From Atopostipes sp043425375 (GTDB lineage Bacteria; Bacillota; Bacilli; Lactobacillales; Carnobacteriaceae_A), in the NCBI GenBank assembly GCA_043425375.1, contig JBHWQC010000018.1, positions 1 to 22,954 of the forward strand: DNA of 22,954 nucleotides, read 5' to 3'. Position numbers and translations under genes: made by a program. Below the pieces are notes generated by a model. It was not told where the DNA came from and ran no database searches. It saw only the letters and a program-made list of their open reading frames with translations. Positions 6,818 to 14,912 of this stretch are shown here, in pieces (position 1 is the first letter of the stretch; each line of letters begins with the position of its first letter).

Positions 6818-7642
6818 ATGTATAAATTAATTGCTTGTGATTTAGATGAAACCCTTTTATCGTTAGACAATACGGTTTCAAAGAGAAATGTGGACGCTAT
6901 TCAAAAAGCGGCTGACTTGGGGGTGAAATTCGTCCTTGCCACCGGCCGAGGCTTCCCAACTGTACAAGAAACGCTGAAAGAAATCGGCTTGTATCAAAAA
7001 GCAGACGAATATGTGATCTCCTTTAATGGCGGCGCTGTGACCGAAAACAAGGACAATCAAATTCTCCATTTACGAAGCATTGATTTTGATTTTGCTTCGC
7101 AAATGTACGCCATCGGACAAAATTATGACGTCTGCATCCACGTCTACACAAAAGAGGATGTGTATGTATACAATTACGTGGAAGAAGAGCGCGCCCATTT
7201 AGAGACAAAGATGGATGTTATCGAAACGTTTGAAACCGATTTGGACTTTTTGAAAGACGAAGAGATTGTCAAAATTTTGTATATGAATACAGACGTGTCC
7301 TACTTGGAGCAGATTGAAAAAGAAGTGGCGCATCTGACAGAAAATTGTGATGTCAGTTATTCAAGCAATCGGTATTTGGAATTCAATGCCAAGGGCGCCA
7401 ATAAAGGAGCAGGACTGGCCTTTTTAGCGGATCATTTAGGCATTGAATTAAATGAAACCATTGCGATTGGCGACAACCACAATGATTTAGCGATGCTTAA
7501 AAAAGCGGGTTTAGCCGTGGGTGTCCAAAATATAGTGCCTGAATTAAAAGAAGAAGCCGACTATCTGGCTCACGCGACACATGAAGAAGATGCGATTCAT
7601 GAAGTGATCGAAACCTTCATTTTGAATCAAAAAGACTGCTAG
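6818..7642 (+). CDS. Cof-type HAD family sugar/nucleotide phosphatase
   Basis: A 274-residue member of the Cof/YwpJ/YidA branch of HAD hydrolases (type IIB cap), cytoplasmic phosphatases that act on sugar phosphates, nucleotides or FMN-like compounds. Motif I is DLDETLL with nucleophile Asp8 and Asp10, motif II is ATGRG with Thr42, the motif III lysine lies in AKGANKG (192-196), and motif IV is GDNHNDLAML with Asp219 and Asp223. A GGAGG site precedes the ATG. It stands alone between the M20 operon and the Cys-rich gene. The substrate cannot be told from sequence. Confidence 0.92.
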   Translation: MYKLIACDLDETLLSLDNTVSKRNVDAIQKAADLGVKFVLATGRGFPTVQETLKEIGLYQKADEYVISFNGGAVTENKDNQILHLRSIDFDFASQMYAIGQNYDVCIHVYTKEDVYVYNYVEEERAHLETKMDVIETFETDLDFLKDEEIVKILYMNTDVSYLEQIEKEVAHLTENCDVSYSSNRYLEFNAKGANKGAGLAFLADHLGIELNETIAIGDNHNDLAMLKKAGLAVGVQNIVPELKEEADYLAHATHEEDAIHEVIETFILNQKDC

Positions 7643-7656
7643 AATAAGTGTATGAT

Positions 7657-7685
7657 TTGCGCTGACACGGGCAGAGGAGTAGAAT
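7657..7685 (+). promoter_or_regulatory. Promoter of the Cys-rich copper-storage-like gene
   Basis: TTGCGC (7657-7662), a 17-base spacer and TAGAAT (7680-7685), 36 bases before the gene. The -10 is good and the -35 keeps TTG. Confidence 0.5.
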
Positions 7686-7721
7686 GATTTTAAAGAAATC
7701 TTATCAAACGGAGGAATAAAC

Positions 7722-8048
7722 ATGACAAAAACGCTAGAACCATTGATGGATACTGTGTTGGAATGTCAGAAGGCCTGTAACCATTGTTTTGATATGTGTT
7801 TACAGGAAGACAATGTCGAAATGATGACCGAATGTATTCGCTCGGACCGTGAATGTGCCGATATGTGTGGGATTGTTTTGGATTTTGCGCAAAGAGACAG
7901 TGAAATCTTGCCGGAATTAATAAAAGCCTGCATCAAAAGCTGCGAAGCTTGTGCGGATGAATGTGAAAAACATGACCATGACCACTGTCAAGAATGTGCC
8001 AAAGCCTGCCGTGCCTGTGCCAAAGCCTGTAAAGAGTACTTAGCGTAA
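7722..8048 (+). CDS. Cysteine-rich four-helix copper-storage-like (Csp/DUF326) protein
   Basis: A 108-residue protein with 16 cysteines, at positions 15, 19, 22, 26, 38, 45, 49, 70, 74, 77, 81, 89, 92, 96, 99 and 103. They occur as CxxxC and CxxC steps that would line the inside of helices, plus a His-rich turn KHDHDHCQEC at 83-92. This pattern and length fit the four-helix-bundle copper storage proteins (Csp; older name DUF326), which bind many Cu(I) ions through Cys thiolates. There is no signal peptide, so it resembles the cytosolic Csp3 type. A GGAGG site precedes the ATG, and the gene has its own promoter and terminator. No copper regulator or exporter lies beside it; cutC is 4.6 kb away. 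Metal identity is inferred from the family. Confidence 0.88.
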   Translation: MTKTLEPLMDTVLECQKACNHCFDMCLQEDNVEMMTECIRSDRECADMCGIVLDFAQRDSEILPELIKACIKSCEACADECEKHDHDHCQECAKACRACAKACKEYLA

Positions 8049-8056
8049 ACGAAGAG

Positions 8057-8088
8057 AAAGCCGACGACTGAAAAGTTGCCGGCTTTTT
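8057..8088 (+). terminator. Terminator after the Cys-rich gene
   Basis: The AAAGCCG arm pairs with CGGCTTT, the stem continues through GACT/AGTT to a GAAA-type loop, and a TTTTT run follows. It lies directly after the stop codon. Confidence 0.8.
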
Positions 8089-8211
8089 GCATGATTGAAA
8101 TAGGTGATTAAGAAGGTGTGTGCGAAAAAAGTGGTGAGCGCAGAAAATTCTTCCAAAACCTCTGTTCAGATAAAAATCTAACACCTCAGCTAGAAAAACC
8201 TCCAAATTTTT

Positions 8212-8240
8212 TTGTCTTTACGAGACGATTGGTGTAGAAT
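8212..8240 (+). promoter_or_regulatory. Promoter of proBA
   Basis: TTGTCT (8212-8217), a 17-base spacer and TAGAAT (8235-8240). The start would be near 8247, leaving a leader of only about 26 bases, too short for a T-box or riboswitch. The 120 bases between the upstream terminator and this promoter hold no gene that I can see. Confidence 0.7.
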
Positions 8241-8272
8241 AGACAAAATATTAGCTAGGGTGGGATTGGTAC

Positions 8273-9094
8273 ATGGTAAGAAAAAGTCTGATAAAGACTC
8301 GACGTATCGTCGTTAAAATTGGAACAAACTCTGTGATGAAAGAGGTCAGTCAAGTCGATTATCGAAAAATTGATCGACTGGCATATACTTTGTCCACATT
8401 ATTTCAAGAAGGTTATGAAATGCTTTTGGTCACTTCGGGGGCCATTGGAGTAGGTGCGGCTTCCTTGAAATTGAAACAATACCCCAAAACCATTCCCGAA
8501 CAACAAGCGGTATCCTCCGTTGGGCAAGCTCTTTTAATGAATATCTACTCCAATCTTTTTAATCATTACAACCAAACGGTCGGGCAAATTTTAATGACAC
8601 GCGATGTGTTGGATTTTCCGGAATCCTACAACAACACGCGTCAAGCCTTGGAAAGCCTCTTGTCGGCTAAAATCATCCCGATTATTAATGAAAATGATGC
8701 GGTGGCGGTGGATGAATTAAACCACGTGACGCGTTTTGGGGACAACGACACGTTATCGGCGTATGTGGCGCAAGTCATCGATGCAGATTTACTGGTCATT
8801 TTAAGCGACATAGATGGCTTATACACAGACAATCCAGCTACAAATCCAGAGGCCAAAAAAATCAGCCGTGTCTCTGAGATCACGCCTGCGATTCATGAAA
8901 TGGCTCAAGGGAAAGGCTCGGAGTTTGCTTCAGGCGGCATGAGTACAAAGCTGTCAGCCGCTGAGGTGATCTTAAAAAATAAACAAAAAATGGTGATTAC
9001 AAGCTCGAAAGATCCAAGCGATATCTTTGATATTTTAGCGGGCCAAGAAATTGGCACTCTATTCAGTCAAGAAGATAATGAAGGAGAAAGGTGA
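8273..9094 (+). CDS. proB: Glutamate 5-kinase
   Basis: First step of proline synthesis from glutamate: ATP-dependent formation of gamma-glutamyl phosphate. It has amino-acid-kinase fold motifs: VVKIGTNSV near residues 13-21, LLVTSGAIGVGA near 51-62, IINENDAVAVDE near 137-148, and RFGDNDTLSA near 153-162. At 273 aa it contains only the kinase domain; the C-terminal PUA domain of the longer enzymes (about 365 aa) is absent, as in many Lactobacillales. The ATG follows AGGGTGGGATTGG. proA begins four bases after its TGA, so the pair is one operon and the two enzymes probably pass on the labile intermediate. Confidence 0.97.
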   Translation: MVRKSLIKTRRIVVKIGTNSVMKEVSQVDYRKIDRLAYTLSTLFQEGYEMLLVTSGAIGVGAASLKLKQYPKTIPEQQAVSSVGQALLMNIYSNLFNHYNQTVGQILMTRDVLDFPESYNNTRQALESLLSAKIIPIINENDAVAVDELNHVTRFGDNDTLSAYVAQVIDADLLVILSDIDGLYTDNPATNPEAKKISRVSEITPAIHEMAQGKGSEFASGGMSTKLSAAEVILKNKQKMVITSSKDPSDIFDILAGQEIGTLFSQEDNEGER

Positions 9095-9098
9095 AAAA

Positions 9099-10358
9099 AT
9101 GGTTGAAATGGATCAACGATTAGAAAAAATGGGGGCGCAAGCCCAAGCGGCGGCGCGTACCCTGAGTCAACTCCAAACTGTTGAGAAGAATGAAGCGTTA
9201 CTCTCTATAGCGGACGCTTTGGAAAAAAATGCCGCGCAAATTTTACAAGCCAATCAAAAAGACATTGAAGCGGGCAAGAAAAATGGGTTAACGGATGTGT
9301 TGATTGAACGTCTGACTTTAAATGATGATCGAATGAAAGGCATGCAAAATGGTCTGCGACAAATTGCCCATTTAAAAGACCCGATCGGACAGGTCGATGA
9401 AGGTTGGGTGACGGAAGACGGCTTGCGTATTAGCAAACGGCGCGTACCCTTAGGTGTGATTGGGATTATTTACGAATCTCGCCCAAACGTGACGGTGGAT
9501 GCTTCCGCTTTATGTCTAAAAGCAGGCAATGCCGTTATTTTACGCGGCGGGAAAGAAGCTTTAAACAGCAACTTAGCGATTGAAAAAGCCATCAAGGAAG
9601 GCCTTAAAAACTCAGCGGTGCCAGAAGATGCCATCCAAGTTATTCCAGTGCCTGACCGTGAACTATCTACTCAACTGATGCAGTACAACAAGGTTGTGGA
9701 TTGTTTGATTCCGCGAGGCGGAGTGGGCTTAATCCAGGCAGTGCTGAAAACAGCCACAGTGCCGGTTATTGAAACGGGTGTGGGCAATTGTCACATCTAT
9801 ATTGAAAAATCTGCGGATGTTAAAAAAGCGTCCGACATTTTGTTTAACGCAAAAGTCCAGCGACCTTCTGTCTGTAATGCGGTCGAGACGCTGGTTATCG
9901 ATGAGGAAATGGCAGAGGCGCACTTAGCTGAATTTGCGGAGCGCTTACTAGAAGCCGGTGTTGAAATTCGTGGTGACGAAAAAGCCCAAGCCCTTATTTC
10001 TGAGGCAAAAGCGGCCACGGACGAAGATTATGCACAAGAGCATTTGGATTTAGTCTTAAGTATCAAAACCGTCAGCAGTGCGGATGAAGCCATTGCACAC
10101 ATTCAAAAATATTCCAGCCAGCATTCCGATGCGATTGTGACCGAAAACTATTCACTTGCAGAAACTTTTTTGAACACGATTGATTCAGCCGCTGTCTACG
10201 TGAACGCCTCGACGCGTTTTACAGACGGCGAAATGTTTGGTTTTGGAGGCGAAATCGGCATTAGTACACAAAAACTTCATGCTAGAGGACCAATGGGCTT
10301 AGAAGCGTTGACGAGTTATAAATACGTGATTGAAGGTCAGGGGCAAATCAGAGAATAA
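9099..10358 (+). CDS. proA: Glutamate-5-semialdehyde dehydrogenase (gamma-glutamyl phosphate reductase)
   Basis: NADPH-dependent reduction of gamma-glutamyl phosphate to glutamate-5-semialdehyde, the second step to proline. The aldehyde-dehydrogenase fold is evident: YESRPNVTVDASALCLK near 124-140, ILRGGKEA near 147-154, PRGGVGLIQ near 206-214, the catalytic Cys259 in QRPSVCNAVETL, and GEIGISTQKLHARGPMG near the end. The frame is open from 9051, but the ATG at 9099 has AAGGAGAAAGG just upstream and gives 419 residues, close to the family norm; the longer form would overlap proB by 44 bases. proC, the last step, is not in the window. Confidence 0.97.
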   Translation: MVEMDQRLEKMGAQAQAAARTLSQLQTVEKNEALLSIADALEKNAAQILQANQKDIEAGKKNGLTDVLIERLTLNDDRMKGMQNGLRQIAHLKDPIGQVDEGWVTEDGLRISKRRVPLGVIGIIYESRPNVTVDASALCLKAGNAVILRGGKEALNSNLAIEKAIKEGLKNSAVPEDAIQVIPVPDRELSTQLMQYNKVVDCLIPRGGVGLIQAVLKTATVPVIETGVGNCHIYIEKSADVKKASDILFNAKVQRPSVCNAVETLVIDEEMAEAHLAEFAERLLEAGVEIRGDEKAQALISEAKAATDEDYAQEHLDLVLSIKTVSSADEAIAHIQKYSSQHSDAIVTENYSLAETFLNTIDSAAVYVNASTRFTDGEMFGFGGEIGISTQKLHARGPMGLEALTSYKYVIEGQGQIRE

Positions 10359-10377
10359 AAGCCAATCAGTTTTAGAG

Positions 10378-10407
10378 AAAAGCGATGCGAAAAGGCATCG
10401 CTTTTTT
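10378..10407 (+). terminator. Terminator of proBA
   Basis: AAAAGCGATGC and GCATCGCTTTTTT form a tight hairpin with a short A-rich loop, followed by T residues. Confidence 0.9.
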
Positions 10408-10464
10408 GATGCACTCAACAAAAAGCAGTGGTATAGTAGAGAGAGTAGGATAGGGAGATGACGT

Positions 10465-11274
10465 ATGAAAAGAGAAGAAAATATGAAAACGAGCTACCCA
10501 TGGAAAAGCTTTGGGATGTTTTTAGGCTTGTACCTCTTGGGACTGGCCACATATTATCCTGTGCTTTTGGATCAAGCAGAGATTTATTTAGACATTTTAG
10601 GCGGAGCGGCCTTTACTCCAGTGCAATTTGCAGCTTTGGCGTTAACGCAGCCGATTTTACTCGGGACGGTGGCAATCTATTTTGGCGTTCGCTATCTTAA
10701 AAAAGTACAGCTGCGCTCACTTATTTATGAAACCGTTGAAAACAGCCGTCCGCTCAATTTCAACCGGGAGACTTATCCTTTTAAAGAGAGTCTGCCCTTT
10801 GTTGTAGTTTCTTCATTAGGCTTAGCCCTTTTGAATATAGGGATTGATATTATTTTCCGAAACAGAGTGCCGGGTTTTAGCGTTTCGACGATAGAGAACC
10901 CAACGATTTGGCAAGTCTTATCCAATATTTTCTACAGCGGTTTTGGTCAGGAAGTGCTGCTGCGTTTAGGCGTAATGACGATACTCATTTATATTTTGAG
11001 CGTTAAAGGTGAAAAGATAACTAAAAACACGTATTTAATCAGCGTTCTTTTTACCGCTATTTTATATGCCTTCTCCCAACAAAATTCACTGGCAGGATCC
11101 GATGATTTCAACGCCTTGCTATGGATTCGTCACTTTCTGATAAATGGAGTAGATGGCATTTTGTATGGCTGGCTGTTTTATAAATTCCATTTCGAAGCAG
11201 CGGCGTTCAGCCACATGTTGACTAATACGCTCATTATCGGCGGTTCAATGCTAGTTGGTGTACTATTCGTTTAA
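10465..11274 (+). CDS. CPBP-family (Rce1/ABI-like) membrane protein, probably inactive
   Basis: A 269-residue integral membrane protein with about seven hydrophobic segments (for example 15-34, 53-76, 109-131, 165-180, 190-205 and 228-265). The last third matches the layout of CPBP intramembrane proteases, but key residues are altered. Motif 1, normally EExxxR, reads QEVLLR at 162-167 (first Glu replaced by Gln). Motif 2, normally FxxxH, reads FSQQN at 203-207 (His lost). Motif 3 is kept as HMLTN at 250-254. Peptidase activity is therefore doubtful. The ATG follows a GGGAG site; a later ATG at 10483 is possible. A TATAGT at about 10433 may be the -10. Function unknown. Confidence 0.75.
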   Translation: MKREENMKTSYPWKSFGMFLGLYLLGLATYYPVLLDQAEIYLDILGGAAFTPVQFAALALTQPILLGTVAIYFGVRYLKKVQLRSLIYETVENSRPLNFNRETYPFKESLPFVVVSSLGLALLNIGIDIIFRNRVPGFSVSTIENPTIWQVLSNIFYSGFGQEVLLRLGVMTILIYILSVKGEKITKNTYLISVLFTAILYAFSQQNSLAGSDDFNALLWIRHFLINGVDGILYGWLFYKFHFEAAAFSHMLTNTLIIGGSMLVGVLFV

Positions 11275-11295
11275 GGAAGGTGTAAAATTCATTTG

Positions 11296-11467
11296 ATGAA
11301 GAAATTAGCAAAAAGTTTAGCCGTTCTTCTTGGAATAGTAGCTGTGCTTTAGCTGACTATCTTTTGATACCCTGCAAATCCCGATTGAACAAGAAGGCTT
11401 TCATCTGACCCAACACAACAACTTGAAAGGAGCGAACAATCGAAACAAAGTCGTCTATTATTGCTGA
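11296..11467 (+). pseudogene. Probable decayed gene fragment (secreted or membrane protein)
   Basis: The space between the CPBP-like gene and the glycerophosphodiesterase gene holds a start MKKLAKSLAVLLGIVAVL with a basic-hydrophobic signal-like character, ended by TAG at 11350-11352. In another frame, from 11357, about 36 residues follow (including DTLQIPIEQEGFHLTQHNN) and end at TGA 11465-11467. The combination looks like the two ends of a gene broken by a stop and a frameshift or deletion. The parent family is not recognised. A chance match cannot be excluded. Confidence 0.35.
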
Positions 11468-11506
11468 ACTTAGTGAAGAAAAGAATTAGGAAAGGTGTAT
11501 AAAGAC

Positions 11507-12424
11507 ATGAGAAAATTTTTATCCTTAGTGGGAAAAGTGCTGACCTTGATAGCTGGCGGCTGGCTCCTCATTTTTTTGTGGCCGCGAGAGAAACGACCAA
11601 ATTGGGTCTTTTACCGCTCAATGAATCCGCCCATTTTTAACATTGCCCATCGCGGGGGCAGTGGATTGGCTCCAGAAGGAACAATTGCGGCTTTTGACCA
11701 AGCTTTGGAATTAAAAGTAGATATGTTTGAATACGATATTCATCTGACAAAAGATGGCCATTTGGTGGTTATTCATGATGCATCAGTTGACCGCACGACA
11801 AATGGCAGTGGTCTAGTCAATGAAATGACTTTAGAAGAAATTCAAGCTTTAGATGCTGGCTACAATTTTGTGGATCGCAATGGTGAATATGCTTATCGCA
11901 ATCAAGGAGTGTATATCCCAATGGTGGCTGAAATGTTTCAAAAATATCCCAATATGCGCCACTTAATTGAAATAAAAGACACCAATAATCCAGCGCTTTA
12001 TGATAAAATCATTGATGAATTGTGGACCTTAATTCAAGCATACAATATGGAAGAGAATGTGATGGTAGGCAGTTTCGATCATGATATTATGGAGCGTTTT
12101 GAAGCGGTCACCTGGGGAACCATTCCTATTGGAGCGGGCGAACAAGAAGTGCGTCAGTTTGTAAAGTTGCATGTGTCTTATCTCAATGGACTGGCACCTT
12201 CTAATGCGGATTCTTTGCAATTACCGACTAAATCGGAAGGGTATGATTTAACCACGCAGAATATTATTCAAAGCGCTAAAAAACGAAATATGTCGATTTA
12301 TTATTGGACGATTAACGATGAAGCGACCATGCGCGAGTTAATCGACAAAGGTGTCGATGGCATTATCACGGATTATCCGGACATTTTGCGCCGCGTATTG
12401 ACAGAAGTCCGCGCCGGCATTTAG
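11507..12424 (+). CDS. Membrane-anchored glycerophosphodiester phosphodiesterase
   Basis: Predicted to split glycerophosphodiesters (lipid head groups or teichoic-acid breakdown products) into glycerol-3-phosphate and an alcohol. A single N-terminal hydrophobic segment (about 5-25) would anchor it with the catalytic domain outside. GDPD-domain residues: His48-Arg49 in AHRGGSGLAPEGT, Glu75 and Asp77 in FEYDIHL, His90 in VVIHDASVDRTTNG, Glu155 in LIEIKD, and the C-terminal GVDGIITDYPD. The usual PENT is PEGT here. A GTG at 11495 would add four residues, but the AGGAAAGG site is correctly placed only for the ATG at 11507, giving 305 aa. It begins a short operon with ydbC and cutC. Confidence 0.9.
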   Translation: MRKFLSLVGKVLTLIAGGWLLIFLWPREKRPNWVFYRSMNPPIFNIAHRGGSGLAPEGTIAAFDQALELKVDMFEYDIHLTKDGHLVVIHDASVDRTTNGSGLVNEMTLEEIQALDAGYNFVDRNGEYAYRNQGVYIPMVAEMFQKYPNMRHLIEIKDTNNPALYDKIIDELWTLIQAYNMEENVMVGSFDHDIMERFEAVTWGTIPIGAGEQEVRQFVKLHVSYLNGLAPSNADSLQLPTKSEGYDLTTQNIIQSAKKRNMSIYYWTINDEATMRELIDKGVDGIITDYPDILRRVLTEVRAGI

Positions 12425-12438
12425 AAAGGGGAAAAAGT

Positions 12439-12660
12439 ATGGCAGATTTTAACTATGAAATTATCGAAGAGTTGGGTGTCTTGTCAAAATCCTCAAGTGG
12501 TTGGACCAAAGAATTGAACTTAATCAGCTGGAACGGGCGGCCGCCGAAATTTGACATCCGCGACTGGAGCCCCGACCATGAAAAAATGGGCAAAGGCATT
12601 ACCTTATCGAATGACGATCTATCCTCTTTAAAGGAATTGTTAGAAGAGGTCGATCTTTAA
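12439..12660 (+). CDS. ydbC: YdbC-family PC4-like single-stranded nucleic-acid-binding protein
   Basis: A 73-residue protein matching the YdbC family, bacterial relatives of the eukaryotic coactivator PC4, which fold as a small dimer and bind single-stranded DNA. Seen here: FNYEIIEELGVLSKSSSGWTK at the N-terminus, ELNLISWNGRPPKFDIRDW in the sheet region (about 25-43), and a C-terminal helix LSSLKELLEEVDL. It starts 14 bases after the GDPD gene with an AGAAAGGGG site and is followed 23 bases on by cutC. Its cellular role is not settled; the family call is good. Confidence 0.82.
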   Translation: MADFNYEIIEELGVLSKSSSGWTKELNLISWNGRPPKFDIRDWSPDHEKMGKGITLSNDDLSSLKELLEEVDL

Positions 12661-12683
12661 AAAGAAATTGAGAGGATAAATAG

Positions 12684-13322
12684 ATGATTTTAGAATTTTG
12701 TGCCGAAAATTTTACACACATTCCAAAAGCGATCGCCAAAGGTGCTGGCCGGATTGAATTGTGCGACAACTTGGCTCAAGGTGGCACTACCCCTTCTTAC
12801 GCAGTGATTGAAAAAGCAGTCGTTTATGCTAAGGCGCATGAAGCCACCATTATGACTATGATTCGTCCGCGAGGCGGGAATTTTGTATATGATGATGATG
12901 AATTTGACATTATGAAAAAGGATCTTAAGATTGCAAAAACACTAAAAAGCCATGGGGTGGTCTTTGGCTGTCTCACGCCTGAGAATCGAATTGACCGCGG
13001 ACGGCTGGCGGAGTTGATTCAATTGAGCAGGGGAATGGAAGTCGTCTTTCATATGGCGTTTGATGAAATCAACCGCGCGCATGCGAAAAAAGAATTGGAC
13101 TGGCTCATCGAACAAGATGTTACACGCGTTTTGACGCATGGCGGTTTGAGCGGGTCCGTTGTGGATAATGCTGACTGGTTAAAGGAGTTAATCGCTTATG
13201 CGGATGGACGGATTGAGTTTTTAGTCGGCGGCGGTGTCACCTATGAAAATATTGCGGATATTCAAAAAGTCTTGCCAGTGGCTCAATTTCATGGCACACG
13301 CATTGTAGATTTTGAAGCTTAA
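12684..13322 (+). CDS. cutC: CutC family protein (TIM barrel, copper-homeostasis annotation)
   Basis: A 212-residue TIM-barrel protein with the CutC signatures: LEFCAENF at the N-terminus, AGRIELCDNLAQGGTTPS near 21-38, IMTMIRPRGGNFVY near 55-68, VVFHMAFDEI near 119-128, VTRVLTHGGLSG near 143-154, and LVGGGVTYENI near 179-189. CutC has been tied to copper tolerance, but its biochemical activity and the original copper claim are disputed. It ends the gdpD-ydbC-cutC operon. A GAGAGG site precedes the ATG. Together with the Cys-rich protein at 7722 it is one of two copper-associated families here, but they are not in one operon. Confidence 0.93.
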   Translation: MILEFCAENFTHIPKAIAKGAGRIELCDNLAQGGTTPSYAVIEKAVVYAKAHEATIMTMIRPRGGNFVYDDDEFDIMKKDLKIAKTLKSHGVVFGCLTPENRIDRGRLAELIQLSRGMEVVFHMAFDEINRAHAKKELDWLIEQDVTRVLTHGGLSGSVVDNADWLKELIAYADGRIEFLVGGGVTYENIADIQKVLPVAQFHGTRIVDFEA

Positions 13323-13332
13323 ATAAATCGAG

Positions 13333-13358
13333 AACCATCCGCAGCTGTGGATGGTTTT
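13333..13358 (+). terminator. Probable weak terminator after cutC
   Basis: AACCATCC (13333-13340) pairs exactly with GGATGGTT (13349-13356) around GCAGCTGT; only four T residues follow. Confidence 0.6.
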
Positions 13359-13392
13359 GCCTTCCATAGAGGAGTTGAGGAAGAAGGTCGAT

Positions 13393-13421
13393 TTGTTCTT
13401 TCCTAAAAAATAGATTAAACT
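13393..13421 (+). promoter_or_regulatory. Promoter of the yunD-yutD-yutF-lit operon
   Basis: TTGTTC (13393-13398), a 17-base spacer and TAAACT (13416-13421). The leader to the yunD ATG would be about 70 bases. Confidence 0.55.
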
Positions 13422-13499
13422 AAGGAACAGAATCTGACAAAAATTCAGAGGTCACTTACACCAACTGTCAATCGAAAGCACCGAATAAAGGAGCCTGCT

Positions 13500-14894
13500 A
13501 TGTCGAATGAGAAACTCTATATTTATCACACAAATGATCTCCATTCTGATCTCACGTATTGGCCGCGATTGGCAAACGAACTGCAAGAAAAGCGCGCTAT
13601 TCGAGAAGAAAAGGGCGATATGGTGCTCGCCTTCGATTTAGGCGATGCCACCGACCGAGTCAACCCCTTAACCGAAGCCACAGATGGCCAGGCCATCACC
13701 CGGCTCTTGAATCAAGGGGCCTATGATGCCGTGACGATTGGCAATAATGAAGGCATCACCAACACAAAAGAAGAATTGAATCGTCTCTACGATGATGCCA
13801 GTTTCACCGTCATTTTAACCAATCTGTTCGATGCTGAAACAGGGGATGTCCCAAAATGGGCAGAACCCTATCAAATTATCGAAACGCCATGGGGGAATCG
13901 AGTGGGGGTCTTTGGTTTAACAACTCCCTTATATACCACCTATGAAAAACTCGGCTGGACAGTCCGTAACCCCATCAAGCAAACACAAGAGTTTTTTAAA
14001 CAACACCAAGACGAAGCCGACTTTTGGATTCTTCTTAGCCATTTGGGCATTCAAGAAGACCGGTTTTTGTCTAAATTATTTCCTATCCCCTTAATTATTG
14101 GCGCCCACACCCACCATGCGCTCCAACAGGGTGAAATGGTCGCAGGCTCGACCTTAGCAGGGGCCGGACAATTTGGAAATTGGCTAGGTGAAATTGTAGT
14201 GGGAAGAGAACGGGACAAGCTAAAGGTGGAAAACATCCGCTTACTCAATGCAAAAGAGGACATCGAACCTGTAGCGGAGGAAGAAAGAATGCTGGCCGCG
14301 TATTTGAAAAAAGGACAAGAGCTGCTGGCAGCAGAAACACTTGCACAAATAGCTATGGATTTGCCGTACGATTGGAGCCGACAAAATCGCTTGGTCAATC
14401 TGACGCTAGACGCAATTGCCGATTTTGCCGGAACCGACGGGGCGGTTTTAAATGCCGGTTTATTTATGGCAGACATTCCTAAAGGCTTGGTCACAGCTGC
14501 CGATTTACATCAAACTTTGCCCCACCCCATTCGTGTCATGAAATGTAAAATAAAAGGTAAACACCTGACAGCTTTTGCCAAAGAAATTCAACGAATTGAT
14601 GAAAAAATGATCGCCCGGCCAGTGAAAGGCTTTGGTTTTCGCGGCAAGGTATTTGGGAAAATATGCCTAAAAGGTTTAAGTGTCGAGAACAATGAGGTAA
14701 AATGGTTGGGTGAACCTATTGATAAAAGGAAAGAATATGAACTGGCGACCATTGATTATTTTTCCTTTTTACCGTTTCTGCATACCTTGAACCGACACAG
14801 CCAGCAAGAAGTAATGTTTCCTGAATTCCTGCGAACAATTGTTGGTAATTATTTAAAAAACAATTATCCGTATTCCATTGACCATGAAAACTAG
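13500..14894 (+). CDS. yunD: YunD-like metallophosphoesterase / 5'-nucleotidase
   Basis: Predicted nucleotidase or UDP-sugar hydrolase, 464 aa, with an N-terminal dinuclear-metal phosphoesterase domain and a C-terminal 5'-nucleotidase domain. Metal motifs: YHTNDLHSDL (Asp13, His15), FDLGDATD (Asp46, Asp49), TIGNNEG (80-85), LSHLG, and GAHTHH. The GNNE in place of GNHE/D is, as I recall, also found in Bacillus YunD, so it is a family trait rather than damage. There is no signal peptide, unlike the secreted UshA type, so it should be cytoplasmic. AAAGGAG lies six bases before the ATG. It opens an operon with yutD, yutF and lit. Confidence 0.88.
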   Translation: MSNEKLYIYHTNDLHSDLTYWPRLANELQEKRAIREEKGDMVLAFDLGDATDRVNPLTEATDGQAITRLLNQGAYDAVTIGNNEGITNTKEELNRLYDDASFTVILTNLFDAETGDVPKWAEPYQIIETPWGNRVGVFGLTTPLYTTYEKLGWTVRNPIKQTQEFFKQHQDEADFWILLSHLGIQEDRFLSKLFPIPLIIGAHTHHALQQGEMVAGSTLAGAGQFGNWLGEIVVGRERDKLKVENIRLLNAKEDIEPVAEEERMLAAYLKKGQELLAAETLAQIAMDLPYDWSRQNRLVNLTLDAIADFAGTDGAVLNAGLFMADIPKGLVTAADLHQTLPHPIRVMKCKIKGKHLTAFAKEIQRIDEKMIARPVKGFGFRGKVFGKICLKGLSVENNEVKWLGEPIDKRKEYELATIDYFSFLPFLHTLNRHSQQEVMFPEFLRTIVGNYLKNNYPYSIDHEN

Positions 14895-14912
14895 CAGAAA
14901 GGAGATGATGAG

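Noticed and set aside
8257..8272. AGGGTGGGATTGGTAC before proB resembles a T-box core.
   Set aside because: The predicted proB transcript has a leader of only about 26 bases, no Stem I or terminator is present, and the sequence serves as the ribosome binding site.
13580..13748. GNNE instead of GNHE/D in the YunD-like protein, as evidence of inactivation.
   Set aside because: From memory, active-type YunD proteins of Bacillus show the same GNNE, and all other metal motifs are intact.
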